DNA of 64,000 nucleotides, taken from positions 203,777-267,776 of the forward strand of contig NW_003200738.1 of NCBI RefSeq assembly GCF_000006405.1, read 5' to 3'. How positions within the stretch are numbered: the stretch's first letter is position 1; each line of letters starts with the position of its first letter. The position numbers and the translations under genes were made by a program. The notes under the pieces were generated by a model. It did no database searches. It was given only the letters and a program-made list of their open reading frames with translations, and was not told the origin of the DNA. This stretch comes from Perkinsus marinus ATCC 50983 (lineage: Eukaryota > Perkinsozoa > Perkinsida > Perkinsidae). This document shows, piece by piece, positions 1 through 10,334 of this stretch.

Positions 1-618
1 GAGTGACAAACCCTGTGGCGGAGGCAGCGGGATCTGATCAAGCAACACAGACTGAGGAGAACACGGTGAGCAGTGCGTGACTAGGGGCGCACTAGATTCA
101 GACTCATGCCGGTTCAGGTAGACATTTGGGGCCAAGACAGTCGCTATATATTGGAACCGCCTTGTGGCCGTGAAGTAAGATGGTCGGCAGGCTCATGGGT
201 GGCTCATCCAGCATCCGAGGATCGCTATCCCTATTATATCCGAAGGGGAATATCTCCTCCACCTATCGCTCGATCTATTCCTGGGAGTCACTTTCAAGTT
301 GGGAACGGCGGGTGGTACACGTCTGGAGAATCTGGTGAGGCGGGTGACTCAATGATCCCAATAGTGATAGTCACTAACCGTGACAACACGATTTGGCTGT
401 CATATCGATATTATCGAGGAGCACACAGTGAGTCACTGCCTCGTGCTCCTTGTGCCACAAGACTTGTGGTATCCCTATTCCTTTCCAAAGCTCATTTCAT
501 GCTCACTAACATTAATTTCTCGGATGAGATAGTTATTCCACGATGCCAATGCCACCGCGACTCGCGGTCCGCGAGATATGAACTGCAGGCATTTCGGGAT
601 AATTTGCTTTCCAAATAA
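1..618 (+). CDS. possible 3' part of a further zinc-finger-cluster gene (partial)
   Basis: An open frame runs to a TAA at 616-618. A plausible exon begins after a TTCAG at about 119. The sequence is rich in Tyr, Arg, Ser and Trp, with clusters such as RYPYYIRRG and GGWYTSG. That recalls the Tyr/Arg-rich tails of the two zinc-finger genes downstream, so it could be the tail of a third copy cut by the window edge. No zinc finger is present in the visible part and the resemblance is compositional only. It may equally be unrelated or non-coding. Confidence 0.2.
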
Positions 619-1990
619 ACTATTAAAAATGATTCTTTGTATGAGTCGCGTATGAGGATATCACAAAACTCCACAAGGGCTTTCAGACGGCATATTTATA
701 ATTTCCACATTCTGAGCGAGAAACCGAAATCCTTGATTTAAAAGATCGATTACAATAGAAGAGGTCGCATTTCACGACTTTGCACGATACAAGCAATTCC
801 ATCGGAATAAACTTCTAATAAGATGCACTTGTGTGAACCCAAACGTCAAACCAATGTCCTTACTGGTGTATGTGAATTCCTTGTCCTTGGGCATAGCGGC
901 CCCTCCCCTATTCGGCCGCCCTAAATAGATCTCTGAATGGTATAGACCATAGCGGGGGGCATAGCGGCCCCTCCCCTATTCGGCCGCCCTAAATAGATCT
1001 CTGAATGATATAGTCCATAGCGGGGGGCATAGCGGCCCCTCCCCTATTCGGCCGCCCTAAATAGATCTCTGAATGATATAGTCCATAGCGGGGGGCATAG
1101 CGGCCCCTCCCCTATTCGGCCGCCCTAAATAGATCTCTGAATGGTAGTCCATAGCGGGGGGCATAGCGGCCCCTCCCCTATTCGGCCGCCCTAAATAGAT
1201 CTCTGAATGGTATAGTCCATAGCGGGGGGCATAGCGGCCCCTCCCCTATTCGGCCGCCCTAAATAGATCTCTGAATGGTATAGTCCATAGCGGGGGGCAT
1301 AGCGGCCCCTCCCCTATTCGGCCGCCCTAAATAGATCTCTGAATGGTATAGTCCATAGCAGGGGGCATAGCGGCCCCTCCCCTATTCGGCCGCCCTAAAT
1401 AGATCTCTGAATGGTATAGTCCATAGCAGGGGGCATAGCGGCCCCTCCCCTATTCGGCCGCCCTAAATAGATCTCTGAATGGTATAGTCCATAGCGGGGA
1501 GCATAGCGGCCCCTCCCCTATTCGGCCGCCCTAAATAGATCATTGAATGGTTCACTCTGGCTGACGCTCCTTTTCAGACCCTCGAGGAAGCTCCCGGCCA
1601 TCATCGTACGCATCCAGAGATCTTTATGGCTCTCGGTGGTGACTCAACGCCAATTTTGGCATCCATGCCGGAGATGTGATGAAGATTAGAGTAATCCTAT
1701 GAAGAGTAGTTCGAGTTTCTATGTTTGAATCTGGTGTTATTCTAAATAACGTGGCGATGGCTCAATTGTAGAGCTTCAATAGTGCGACAGTCACTGAGAC
1801 TCGGGGTCCTGTTAGTAATATCAGCAATAATATTGCTCGGTATTGGTCAGAAAAGTGCCTGTAGGAGCCTGATACGCCGATATCGGTATCAGTACACTCT
1901 GAGATTCGCTTAATCGCCGAGCCATGAACGTTCGCGGGTGTATCTGTTTACATAGACGTTATACTTCGGCGAAGTTGATTGACTTAGTCA
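619..1990. other. intergenic region, mostly tandem array
   Basis: No gene is supported here. The main content is the 68-bp tandem array at 891-1550. The remainder up to the start codon at 1991 has no open frame of note. Confidence 0.6.
891..1550. repeat. 68-bp tandem array, ten copies
   Basis: Units begin at 891, 959, 1027, 1095, 1161, 1229, 1297, 1365, 1433 and 1501. The period is 68 bp, with one unit of 66 bp and a partial last unit. Each unit starts GCATAGCGGCCCCTCCCC and contains CTATTCGGCCGCCC and TAGATCTCTGAATGG. Copies differ at only a few positions, so the array is young or homogenised. It lies about 440 bp upstream of the first complete zinc-finger gene. Confidence 0.97.
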
Positions 1991-3852
1991 ATGTCAGCCA
2001 TCGAGGCCTCTGCACAGTCTCACAGGCCCTCACCGATCTTCAATGCTAACTGGGATGACCGTCGGGAGTGTTGGAACCTCTATGGTTCGCCAGCGGCCGG
2101 TGATCCTCGAGAGAGATGGTTTTTTATAGTAGACCAGCCCGAGCATAGCAATACACATTGCTCTGGGTGTGGGAGGAAGATTCTTGAAAACAAACTGAGA
2201 TTGGGGTACCCAGCCTCGGACAAGTTCAGCGCTAGTGGTGTTCGAACACTATACGTGCATGAGCACTGCTTGGCTGAGGATATTTTTGAAGGGTGCCCTG
2301 CAGTAAAGGAACTGTGTAAGCAGACGAGGTGAGTTGAGGAAGGCTATTGGATAGACTGCAGTTATTGGCCCTCAGGTCTCGACAACTCAGTGTATGGTTG
2401 GGTAAGCACGTGTATGGCTTCGAGTCCTTGAAAGATAAGAAGCAAATGAGCTTGGCGATCGGATTCCGGGAATCTCTTGTAGCGACCTTTCAGCCGTTGT
2501 TGCCAGGGAATTACCATCTTGTATTTCAGAGCTTCAATGCCGAAGTTTCCTCCCCTACTAAGGAGACGGCTCTAAGAAGTGAGGATCCGCCGAAGTCAGC
2601 AGCAATACAGACGTCCCCTCCACGACCAGCGCCTGTCTCAACAGAGACTCCTTGCCCTGCTCTCACGAAGCAGCAGCTTGAGAGGATGAATACGCTTCGA
2701 CTACGCACACGTTGCAAGACTGTTGGACTTGATGACTCGGGTAGCAGAAGTTGTCTCCTGCGCCGCTTACTGCGGCACGAAGAGAGGAACAAACGGCATG
2801 AAGTGGAATCGTCCATCGAGGATGATGAAGGAGAAGAGGTGCCGACAGCTGCGAGACAGAAATCGAAACCATCGAAAACTGTCGCGCGACCGGCGAGTGA
2901 GGAAAGTCCCACGGCTGGAGGGAACTCGAGGAAGGTTAGAAAGAAGACGGGTAATAAATCCACGAAGCGGAGCCGTCATCTCCGGACGCCGTCCCCACGG
3001 GTGGATGAGAGTCCAAAGGGTAACCGGAAGAAATCTAAAAGGACAGCGACGCCAAAGACTGCTGAAACTACGAGTACTACCGACAGCACCATGTCCACGG
3101 GCAGGGATACGCACGAGGATGCACCTACAGTGCGTCCTCCAGCGGTGACTTGTATCCGTACCTCTTCACTCCTCAACACTGGTAGATCGCGCAAAGTGGC
3201 TGAACGGCATACCGAGAAAAGTCCTACGCATAGAGCCGAGGCTTCGCGAGAGGAGGTGCCGACGGTTGGCTCCGCGAGAGAAGCAACTGCTGTTGTGAAG
3301 GCGGAGCCTACTCGGCGGGAAGAGGCGAGCACAGCATTAGTGAAGGAGGAATGCTTGGGGCTACGAGGAGCAGTGGTAGTGCCAAGGAGATATGCCGGGC
3401 GAACACGTACCGGGGCCGTTGCCACTGAGTGTAAGACGGAACGAGTTAACGACCCGGTGAGAATCAAGACCGAGCCGGAGGTGGCATCTCCCCCGAGTTG
3501 TGATTCGATCGCCACTGTGATGGGCTCGCTGGTGGTGTCTTCATCGACGTGTTCTGAGAGGGGGTCCACAGTCTGCACTGGTAACGATGTAGGGGACTCA
3601 CTGGAGGAGGGGAGCAGGGAGGATGGGGGAGTAGAGGAGGAGGGCAGGCAAGGTGACAGGAGAGCAGAGGAGGGCAGGCAAGGTGACAGGAGGGTAGAGG
3701 AGGAGGGCAGGCAAGGTGACAGGAGAGCAGAGGAGGGTAGGGAAGGTGATGGGGGAGTAGAGGAGGGTAGGGAAGGTGACAGGAGGGTAGAGGAGGGCAG
3801 GCAAGGTGACAGGAGGGTAGAGGAGGAGGGCAGGCAAGGTGACAGGGAGTAG
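1991..3852 (+). CDS. PARP-type zinc finger and SAP-motif protein, copy 1
   Basis: Exon 1 is 1991-2328 and exon 2 starts at 2376, separated by a 47-nt intron. This joins the frames exactly as in the neighbouring copy 2 (RSRQLSVWLGKH against NSAGIQAWLAGH). Exon 1 encodes a PARP-type finger: C-x2-C, 29 residues, then H-x2-C, with the block KILENKLRLGYPA between. Exon 2 holds a SAP-like DNA-binding helix pair (LRLRTRCKTVGLDDSG followed by LLRRLL near residue 245). A long Lys/Arg/Ser/Glu-rich region follows. Finger plus SAP suggests a DNA- or chromatin-bound nuclear protein; no catalytic PARP domain is visible. The frame ends at TAG 3850 inside an acidic minisatellite, and an open frame in the same phase resumes at 3937, so the true C-terminus is uncertain. 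Confidence 0.72.
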
Positions 3853-3960
3853 AGGAGGGCAGGGAAGGTGATGGGGGAGTAGAGGAGGAGGGCAGGCAAG
3901 GTGATGGGGGAGTAGAGGAGGAGGGCAGGAAGGGTGATGGGAAATCAGAGGACGGCAAGG
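3600..3960 (+). repeat. coding minisatellite, Glu/Gly/Arg-rich
   Basis: Units of about 27-33 bp combine GTAGAGGAGG, GGCAGGCAAGG and TGACAGGAG. In frame they encode repeats of the type VEEGRQGDRR. Three in-frame TAG codons occur at 3850, 3880 and 3913, where the repeat has slipped from GTA GAG to TAG AGG. An allele of different length could read through. Confidence 0.9.
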
Positions 3961-5385
3961 AAGGTGATAGAGGGAGAGAGCAGAGCAGGGATAGGGGAAG
4001 AGGATAGAGGCGAAGATAATATGGAAGTAGAGGAGGAGGGCAGGGATGATGGAGGAGCAGATGAGGATAGAGGCGAAGATAATATGGAAGTAGAGGAGGA
4101 GGAGGAGGGCAGGGATGATGGGAGAGCAGATGAGAATGGAGACGAAGATGATATGGAAGTAGAGGAGGAGGGCAGCGGGGTCGACAAGGTTATACTCGAG
4201 AAGGGTGGCGGTCCTAGAGTAGGGGAGAGTGGAGTTGATGGGAGAGTGGATGTTGGCGCCCCACCGAACACCAAGCCGGCATCTGGCATCATCATCACCA
4301 ACACGACAGAGGCTACGTCAGCTCTGTTACCGGCTGTTACAGCCTCACTTCCTCGCCAAACCATAGCTGTTCCTCAAAGTGATCCGCGACCATCCATTGC
4401 GGATTTGAAAACTCCTGATAAAAATAATGAGGCTGTTCTTCCGGACCATAACCGCTCAGGAGGGGCATGGTCTCGAGGGGGAGAGAGCTTCTCCCACGGG
4501 TCGTCCAAGCGGGGGAGGAGTCGAAGCCGAGGCCAACGCCGACGATCACCTTCTTCTCATCGACATAGTCGCCAATGCTCTGGAAGGAGGAGAAGTTCTT
4601 CACATCATCAGCATTATAACCGTCACCACCAGCATACGCGGCACGGCAGGTCTGATCATACTAGAACAGCATCATCGAGCAGACGTAGCGAGGGATCAAC
4701 TTCTCCTAGGCTTTGGGTCTCCCCCAAGAAGATAGTTCTGGCCAGTGCGGTCCGCGGGGCCTCTACCCCTCAGGCGGGTACTCGAGATGTGAGGGGAGAA
4801 GCGGTTGAACTCGGTGGCAGTACTCAAGCTGGGGGACAGGAGAAAACTGTGGTCGGTGATAAGAGAGATCGTGTTAGGATTTCGACCAGTACTGCTGCAG
4901 TCGCCAAGACTTGTGGTAAGGGGAGCGATAGCTGGTCTCGGACTGTGGTGCTGAACCCGCGGTATAGCCGAACTGCTGTTGGTTCGGGTACCTCAACGAT
5001 GAGTGTTGGCACTACACAGGTATTCGATGGGCGTCAGGGTGGATGGTCGGGCCCGTGGTCCAATTCGTATGCGCCCGCCTCGGCTTGTTACTCACGTAGT
5101 GGCGGTCCCTCGAGTGTGTACTCCAGCTTTGGTCGGTATGCATTCACTGAGAGAATTCCTCCTCCTCCGCCTCCCCCTCCTCTGCCCCCTCCACCAGCCC
5201 CCCCTCAGTCGACCACCCGCTGGCCGCCGCCACCACGTGGGAACTCGGGTGAGTCCTTCAACCATGAGTTCCAGAAGGGAGTCTTGGTCGCCACTGAGGC
5301 ACTGATATACGCCTTTCACTTCTCTCAGGCATCTCCCCATCTCCTCAATACTATCGCTCCAGTAGGAGATATCCGTCAAGGAATT
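3937..5385 (+). CDS. acidic and RS/Tyr-rich protein segment, probable C-terminal part of copy 1
   Basis: An open frame in the same phase as the upstream zinc-finger gene runs from ATG 3937. It has acidic repeats (GEDNMEVEEE twice), an Arg/Ser-rich block, a Tyr/Ser/Gly region and a proline run near 5160-5215. A likely 80-nt intron at 5249-5328 changes the end to ISPSPQYYRSSRRYPSRN with TAG at 5383-5385. That tail resembles the basic Tyr-rich end of copy 2. I infer it is the C-terminal half of the same gene, separated by the slipped minisatellite. It could instead be a separate gene starting at 3937. The RS-like composition suggests an RNA- or chromatin-associated protein. Confidence 0.5.
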
Positions 5386-5687
5386 AGCCGTAGATGATGA
5401 AGCCTCAATGGAGCTAGATAGACATTTCACCACTAGTATAAATGTTTCTATGAATACCTGAGCTCCTCTTGTATTACTACTATGAAGGGTGAGCAATACA
5501 ACTAGGGGATAGTTCCGATAGAGCAGGGAGGAAGACTGCGTGTTGTTGACGGGTTTTCCCCTTCCTCGACTCCTCGTCCCCCTCATATCGATGGACCATT
5601 TGATCTGTGGGCGGTCATTTTCATCTGACCTGCTTCCTCTACAACTGAGCATAGTAGGTGCAGAATGTGTAGTTTCTGGTTCAATTA

Positions 5688-6743
5688 ATGGCTACTGGAC
5701 GGGATACTATGGGGCAATCAGCCCTCACCGCGGCTGCAGGCGCGGTTTGGGACCATCATCGTCGTTGCTGGGCTTTAGAGGCGCCAGCTGATACAGCCAA
5801 GGCACTGTTTAAGTTTAAGGTGGATTCACCCAACCATAGCAGGACGCACTGTATCGCCTGCGAACGGAAGATATTGGAGAACGACTTGAGGATAGGGTAC
5901 CCGGCAGAGGACAGGTTCAGCGCGGAGGGAGTGCGCTCCTTATTCCTACACGTACACTGTCTACCGGAAGAGCTCGTCTCGAATGATGAGGGTCTTGCTA
6001 AGCTCTGCCGTGATCGAAAGTGAGGACGACGAAGTGATCAATGAAATGGCCTGATGCCTTGCAGTTCCGCCGGAATCCAAGCATGGCTAGCTGGTCACGT
6101 TGTCGGCTTCGAAGCCTTGACTAAGAAGAAGAAGGCTATGCTGGTTCAAGGCTTCTGTGAGACGCAGGTGAGCACGTTCCACGAATGCGGGTGGCATCTC
6201 CTTCAGCCTCCGGCTGCTCCTGCCGCTCCTATGAGGTCTTTGAGTCCGTCGGAGAGTGAGGAGCCCCTAACGAAAGGTCAGTGTGGTAGTTCTGTCAAGA
6301 GTACAGAGAGGCAAGTTAATCCGTCGTATGCTGATGTTTGTGAGTCTACTCCTGCACTCAAGTCCATCGACAAAGTTGCAAGGGAGCTGTTGCCGGAATC
6401 ACCGATAGAAACACCCGGTCTGGCCGACTGTGTTACTCCTGTGGCCCCAACGAATGACAAATGCTCCAAGTATCTCGGGGCTTGGAGATTGACCTCTGGA
6501 GGATGCACTTCGGGGGATTCTGCATCTGCTGATCACAAAGACCATTACAGTACAGCTACAGGCGAGCAGCATAAACCGGAATATCTCGGTTCTTGGCGTA
6601 CTGAGGCGGCGAATTATCCTGGCAGTAACTATTACTCTGTTGGAGCACCTGTTCGCCTCGTCCCCAGCTACAGATCTGGACGGAAAGGACACCACAGCGA
6701 GCCTTACTGGAGTTATGGCAAATCATACGGTAGACTCCTGTGA
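5688..6743 (+). CDS. PARP-type zinc finger protein, copy 2
   Basis: Exons 5688-6019 and 6065-6743 join across a 45-nt intron (GTGAGG...TTGCAG) to give 336 residues. The finger is C-x2-C, 29 residues, H-x2-C, with KILENDLRIGYPAEDRFSA matching copy 1. The next block (IQAWLAGHVVGFEAL) also matches copy 1. No SAP motif or acidic repeat follows; instead there is a Ser/Thr-rich stretch and a basic Tyr/Gly-rich tail ending YGKSYGRLL. It is a shorter tandem paralogue of the gene upstream, about 300 bp away on the same strand. A nuclear DNA-break or chromatin role is inferred from the finger family only. Confidence 0.75.
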
Positions 6744-7216
6744 ATAACTTGTTTGGTAGGTTTTCGAGCAGGTAAGGGCACGTCACTCAGAGCGCGTCGC
6801 TAATGGTGTGACGGAGGATAGCAACTCAGGTGATGAATCTGCCTGGTATTGGCATGTAAACATTTCTTTGTTTGTGCCGTTCATCGTTCTGTCTTGAAGT
6901 CGATGCCTGCTAGCAGGGCCAATTAAGGGGAGAAGGGTTTCTGCACGGTTCTTGGGTGTAGTTAGGGTATTGCTATGAGTGGAGTCATCAGTATCCACAT
7001 TCAATTTGAAATTTTTCTGCATAAGGTTCCGAATAATATTGGCCACGGACTGTCATCCGTAGATTTCACAGATCTCGTGACCTGATAATGTCCCTCTCGC
7101 TCTGCGGCTTCAGTCGACCGTACGTGTCGACTGCTGTTGGGTCTTGGTGTAGTCTGGTGTGCCCATTCCGCTCTGCTGTGCATTAATTATGAACTCGGAG
7201 TAAGTTGGTTTTCATC

Positions 7217-7296
7217 GACAGTTTGGCCGAGTGGTCTAAGGCGCTGGCTTAAGGCGCCAGTCCGAAAGGGCGTGGGTTCGAACCCCACAGCTGTCA
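7217..7296 (+). tRNA. tRNA-Leu (anticodon AAG)
   Basis: The acceptor stem GACAGTT pairs with AGCTGTC with one G-U pair, and the discriminator is A. The D-arm contains TGGCCGAGTGG. The anticodon stem CTGGC/GCCAG encloses TTAAGGC, giving AAG. A short class II variable arm and a perfect T-arm (GTGGG TTCGAAC CCCAC) follow. There is no intron within the tRNA. It reads CTT and CTC leucine codons. Confidence 0.93.
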
Positions 7297-8335
7297 TACA
7301 TATTTGGTGATCTATGGCTCTTTTCTCTCACCTTTCCTGTAGGCGACTGCCTTGCTGAACGAATCACGAACTCGGGTAAGAAGCCTCAATGATGGAGCTT
7401 AGCGAGTCGAGTGGAGATTTGAAACCTTCATGAGAGACATGTGCAGCGCACATTGTGCACGCAAACACGTATGTCGTTAGCGGAGCCGTGAACCGTAGTG
7501 TTGAAAGAGTCAACTTGACCTCCAGCGTTCCTTCAACCAGGCCATCAGCGAACCTATTCTAGAGTAAGTTTGAGAGGCAGTCGTTGTTGTTCCTTTGATT
7601 CCTCTCCCAGCAATAATCATTCTCCTGTTATCAGCTCAGAAGGAATGCCGAGTGCCACAGCATGAATCGACCACATTGTTGGTGTTCTTAATTTCGCGTC
7701 GTATCGATAAGGAAGTGGTGTACAGTATTTAGTTGCATGCTCCTTTATATTTCAATCGGATCACCTACTGCCGTATTGAGTTCGTTATATCATGAATCCT
7801 GAAGTGGTACGTTCAAGACGATACGATGATCTTATCGGAATCGACGACGCTCATTGTTCGCTACGAGTGCAATCGATACACCTCGCGACATCGTCACCCG
7901 ATGGCAACTGATCAAAGGGATCAATAATGCTCAGCTGAAAGTGTGAACGCATAGTATACGTCGAATACACAACATGATTGGAGACACCGGTGGCACCAAT
8001 CCAGCGTCACGATGGACCCACTATGGAACTCCACTAAAAATCAAAAGTTTTGACTCAAAACTGGTGGCTTCATTTGCGTGATGCGAACCCTTGAAAGCAC
8101 TTGTCCGAATTCGGTAGGTTACCTTTACAAGGTCCTGTCTCCGCGTATACTGGTTCATACCAATCTGTTTGCCAGTCAGGTTTCTCGCTTTTGGGATCCG
8201 CATTCCAAACACGTTGGACGCTAGCAGTGCTGCGGGGTTCCTGTATATGTATATGTGTATATGCTGCGGGGTGTGTGCGCACCTTCCCTTGTGGGAGAGC
8301 GTATCACTGATACGATCCACCACTGACACGGTATC

Positions 8336-8421
8336 AGCCTGTCCGGCCGAGGGCCTATTGAGCGCCACCTTCGCTCAAATGTAGCTCCACTGTGGAGCTC
8401 AATAGCGCCGAGGACAGGCGT
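8336..8421. repeat. imperfect inverted repeat, long stem-loop
   Basis: A left arm containing GCCTGTCC and TATTGAG faces a right arm containing CTCAATAG and GGACAGGC. The arms are about 24 bp, separated by about 35 bp that holds a second small palindrome (AGCTCCACTGTGGAGCT). Confidence 0.55.
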
Positions 8422-9245
8422 ACCGCAAGTACATGTTTTTAACAGATAAGGACTTCTTTTACCCAACAAGTGAGTGTACACTATTCCGAGTGACGACGTC
8501 AAAGAGGACAATACTATATAGATCATTGTCGACGCTATCCTTTTTACGTTATTCGTATATGCGGAACTTTCTTCATTTCATCGCACTTTTTCTGTAAATT
8601 TTCCTGTTCGACTTGTCATGGACGTGACCCCGCACTTTTAAAGATGCCTATGCGGACCCATCTATGAGGTGCGAATTCGTGGGATTGGAACTCGGATAAC
8701 TTGGTCAACTTGCGTTGTCACAAGCACCGTTACACACCAATGAGACTAACTCGCCTCTCGGGGTGAAATCGAAGAAACAGGTTTGGGTAGGTGCTTAAGG
8801 GGCTGTCTACTGCTCGGGAGCCAGTATAAGCCGACTTCTTTGGCTTGTTGGGTACCGCAATTATCCTGACGTAGCTGCAAATTCGGTGACAGGAGTCCAC
8901 ACGAGCCTCCAAAAGGTTTCATCCATTCGAACCAATGTTATGCTAATCACCGTAATGGTGACACCGTCTTATCATATGCCCCTGATGGATGAGTTGTCTG
9001 TCATCCTCTGTATAGTATCAACAGGTGATTCATTTCTCTCGAGAGATATCGTCTCCTGTCCCTCGGTGCCTCAATCGTACATGTGTTCCTCTCTCTATGA
9101 GATTCCAACATCCCGTAAATTGCACATTTCTGAGGTGTCCCTAAGTGGTCCTCTCGAGCGCACTTCACGTCAACTCGACAACGGATGGGAGTATCGTGCA
9201 GTGGGAATAGTCTTAGACCGCAACACGCAATGGATATACTCTCCT

Positions 9246-10247
9246 TCAATAAAGTGATGTCTGTTTCATAATAGCGATGAACTCCTCCTCGTTAACTGAC
9301 AAGCAACACTCAAAGGCAGCGACAAATTTGAGTGGCTTCTAACTAGCAGAGACGGTGATGGAATATACGTTCTCAGCTGAGCCCAAGAAGTTTACGGTAG
9401 AAACGTACAAAAACCAACAAGAATTGCGTTAAATCTCTCCAAAATTTATATTGTCGCCAACACATGTAGTTGACCATGTGCATATTTTCCCACACTGAAT
9501 AGAGAGATGGTATTGTGAGTGGATCTCACTTTCACCGTCCTGATCTGTATCGAATTCGTCAATCATCGCCTGTAGTTCATCATCCGAGAGGTTTTCTCCC
9601 TAAAAGTCTGAAACTGCCAAGTGAAGAGCCAGAAGATGAACTTACCAATTCTCTCGCCACCCGACGGAGGTTCTTCAGAGAAATACGACCTACGATAACT
9701 GCTTGCCCAAGCCGACCCGAACTCACGATATTCTCACCTGTACCATCATCATCAAAGAGCTTGAAGGCCTTGATCATCTCTTCGGTTGGGTCTCTATCGG
9801 CGTATTTGCTTGTCACTAACAGTTCCCAATACACACAAGGCGACTCATCTTACACTCCTACTGATCTCCAAGTAATCATCATAACGGATCGAACCCGTTT
9901 GTTGACGATCATAGTCTCTCATCAGCTCCAGCTACAGCAAAGCTTCCACAACCAGATGATAATAAGAAGGACCGTCACTCACCACTTCAGCCTTTTTCAC
10001 ATCAAAGCCAAGTGCACGCATGCACACCTTCAGTTCGTGGTAATCGATCGATCCACTGCGACTGGTATCGAAAAGATCGAACGCTTCCTAAGGCACAGAG
10101 TAGCTGAGCGCCTCCGACGAGGGCCGCGCGCACCTTGATCTCCTGTTTCTGTTCCTCGCTGATCTCGGGCCTGCGACGTCTCGTACGGTTCCCTGCGGTA
10201 CCCGAGAGACCGAACCCTCCGGAGTGGCCGTATAGTGAGGAGACCAT
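9246..10247 (-). CDS. centrin
   Basis: Exons (minus strand) are 10134-10247, 9983-10087, 9862-9931, 9738-9815, 9646-9689, 9530-9599 and 9246-9295, totalling 531 nt or 176 residues, with every splice in phase. Centrin is a calcium-binding EF-hand protein of centrioles, basal bodies and mitotic poles. Four EF-hands are visible: [36 protein letters not shown] and DTDQDGEINEEE. Family marks include [23 protein letters not shown] and the C-terminal TSLY, as in human centrin-2. A basic N-terminus ([13 protein letters not shown]) precedes the first hand. Introns 1-5 are 46-51 nt; intron 6 is 234 nt because an inverted-repeat element lies in it. A flagellate or centriole-bearing cell is implied. Confidence 0.96.
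9353..9497. mobile_element. family B short inverted-repeat element in the last centrin intron
   Basis: The right end ATATTTTCCCACACTG matches, in inverse, the CAGTGTGGGAATATATGC-type ends of the other family B copies. The inner sequence ACACATGTAGTTGACCATG is shared with copies at 49 and 51 kb. It is about 145 bp with no coding capacity, i.e. MITE-like. It lies wholly within intron 9296-9529. Confidence 0.7.
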
Positions 10248-10334
10248 GGGAGAAGGAGGAGAAGAATCCGACTGTGTGAGAGCTGAAGGATGCCCCCACT
10301 CCGAACGATCATCTGATGTTGAAAAGTAGTACAC

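Larger units (their letters stand above)
6744..9245. other. no protein gene supported; holds tRNA-Leu and an inverted repeat
   Basis: The tRNA at 7217-7296 and an inverted repeat at about 8336-8421 are the only supported features. Open frames between 8000 and 9250 have no recognisable protein character. Good splice-like signals flank the tRNA (GTAAGT at about 7199; pyrimidine tract plus TAG at about 7342), so an unannotated spliced transcript may cross it. Confidence 0.4.

Noticed and set aside
2976-3958. Long Pro/Ser/Leu-rich minus-strand frames opposite the zinc-finger gene
   Set aside because: They are mirror images of the acidic minisatellite; repeats without stops on one strand open frames on the other.
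9875-9905. TTCGATCC in centrin exon 3 as a B-box
   Set aside because: It encodes the conserved EF-hand residues TGSIRY; a chance match.
9515-10138. 207-codon plus-strand frame over centrin
   Set aside because: Antisense to seven in-phase centrin exons.
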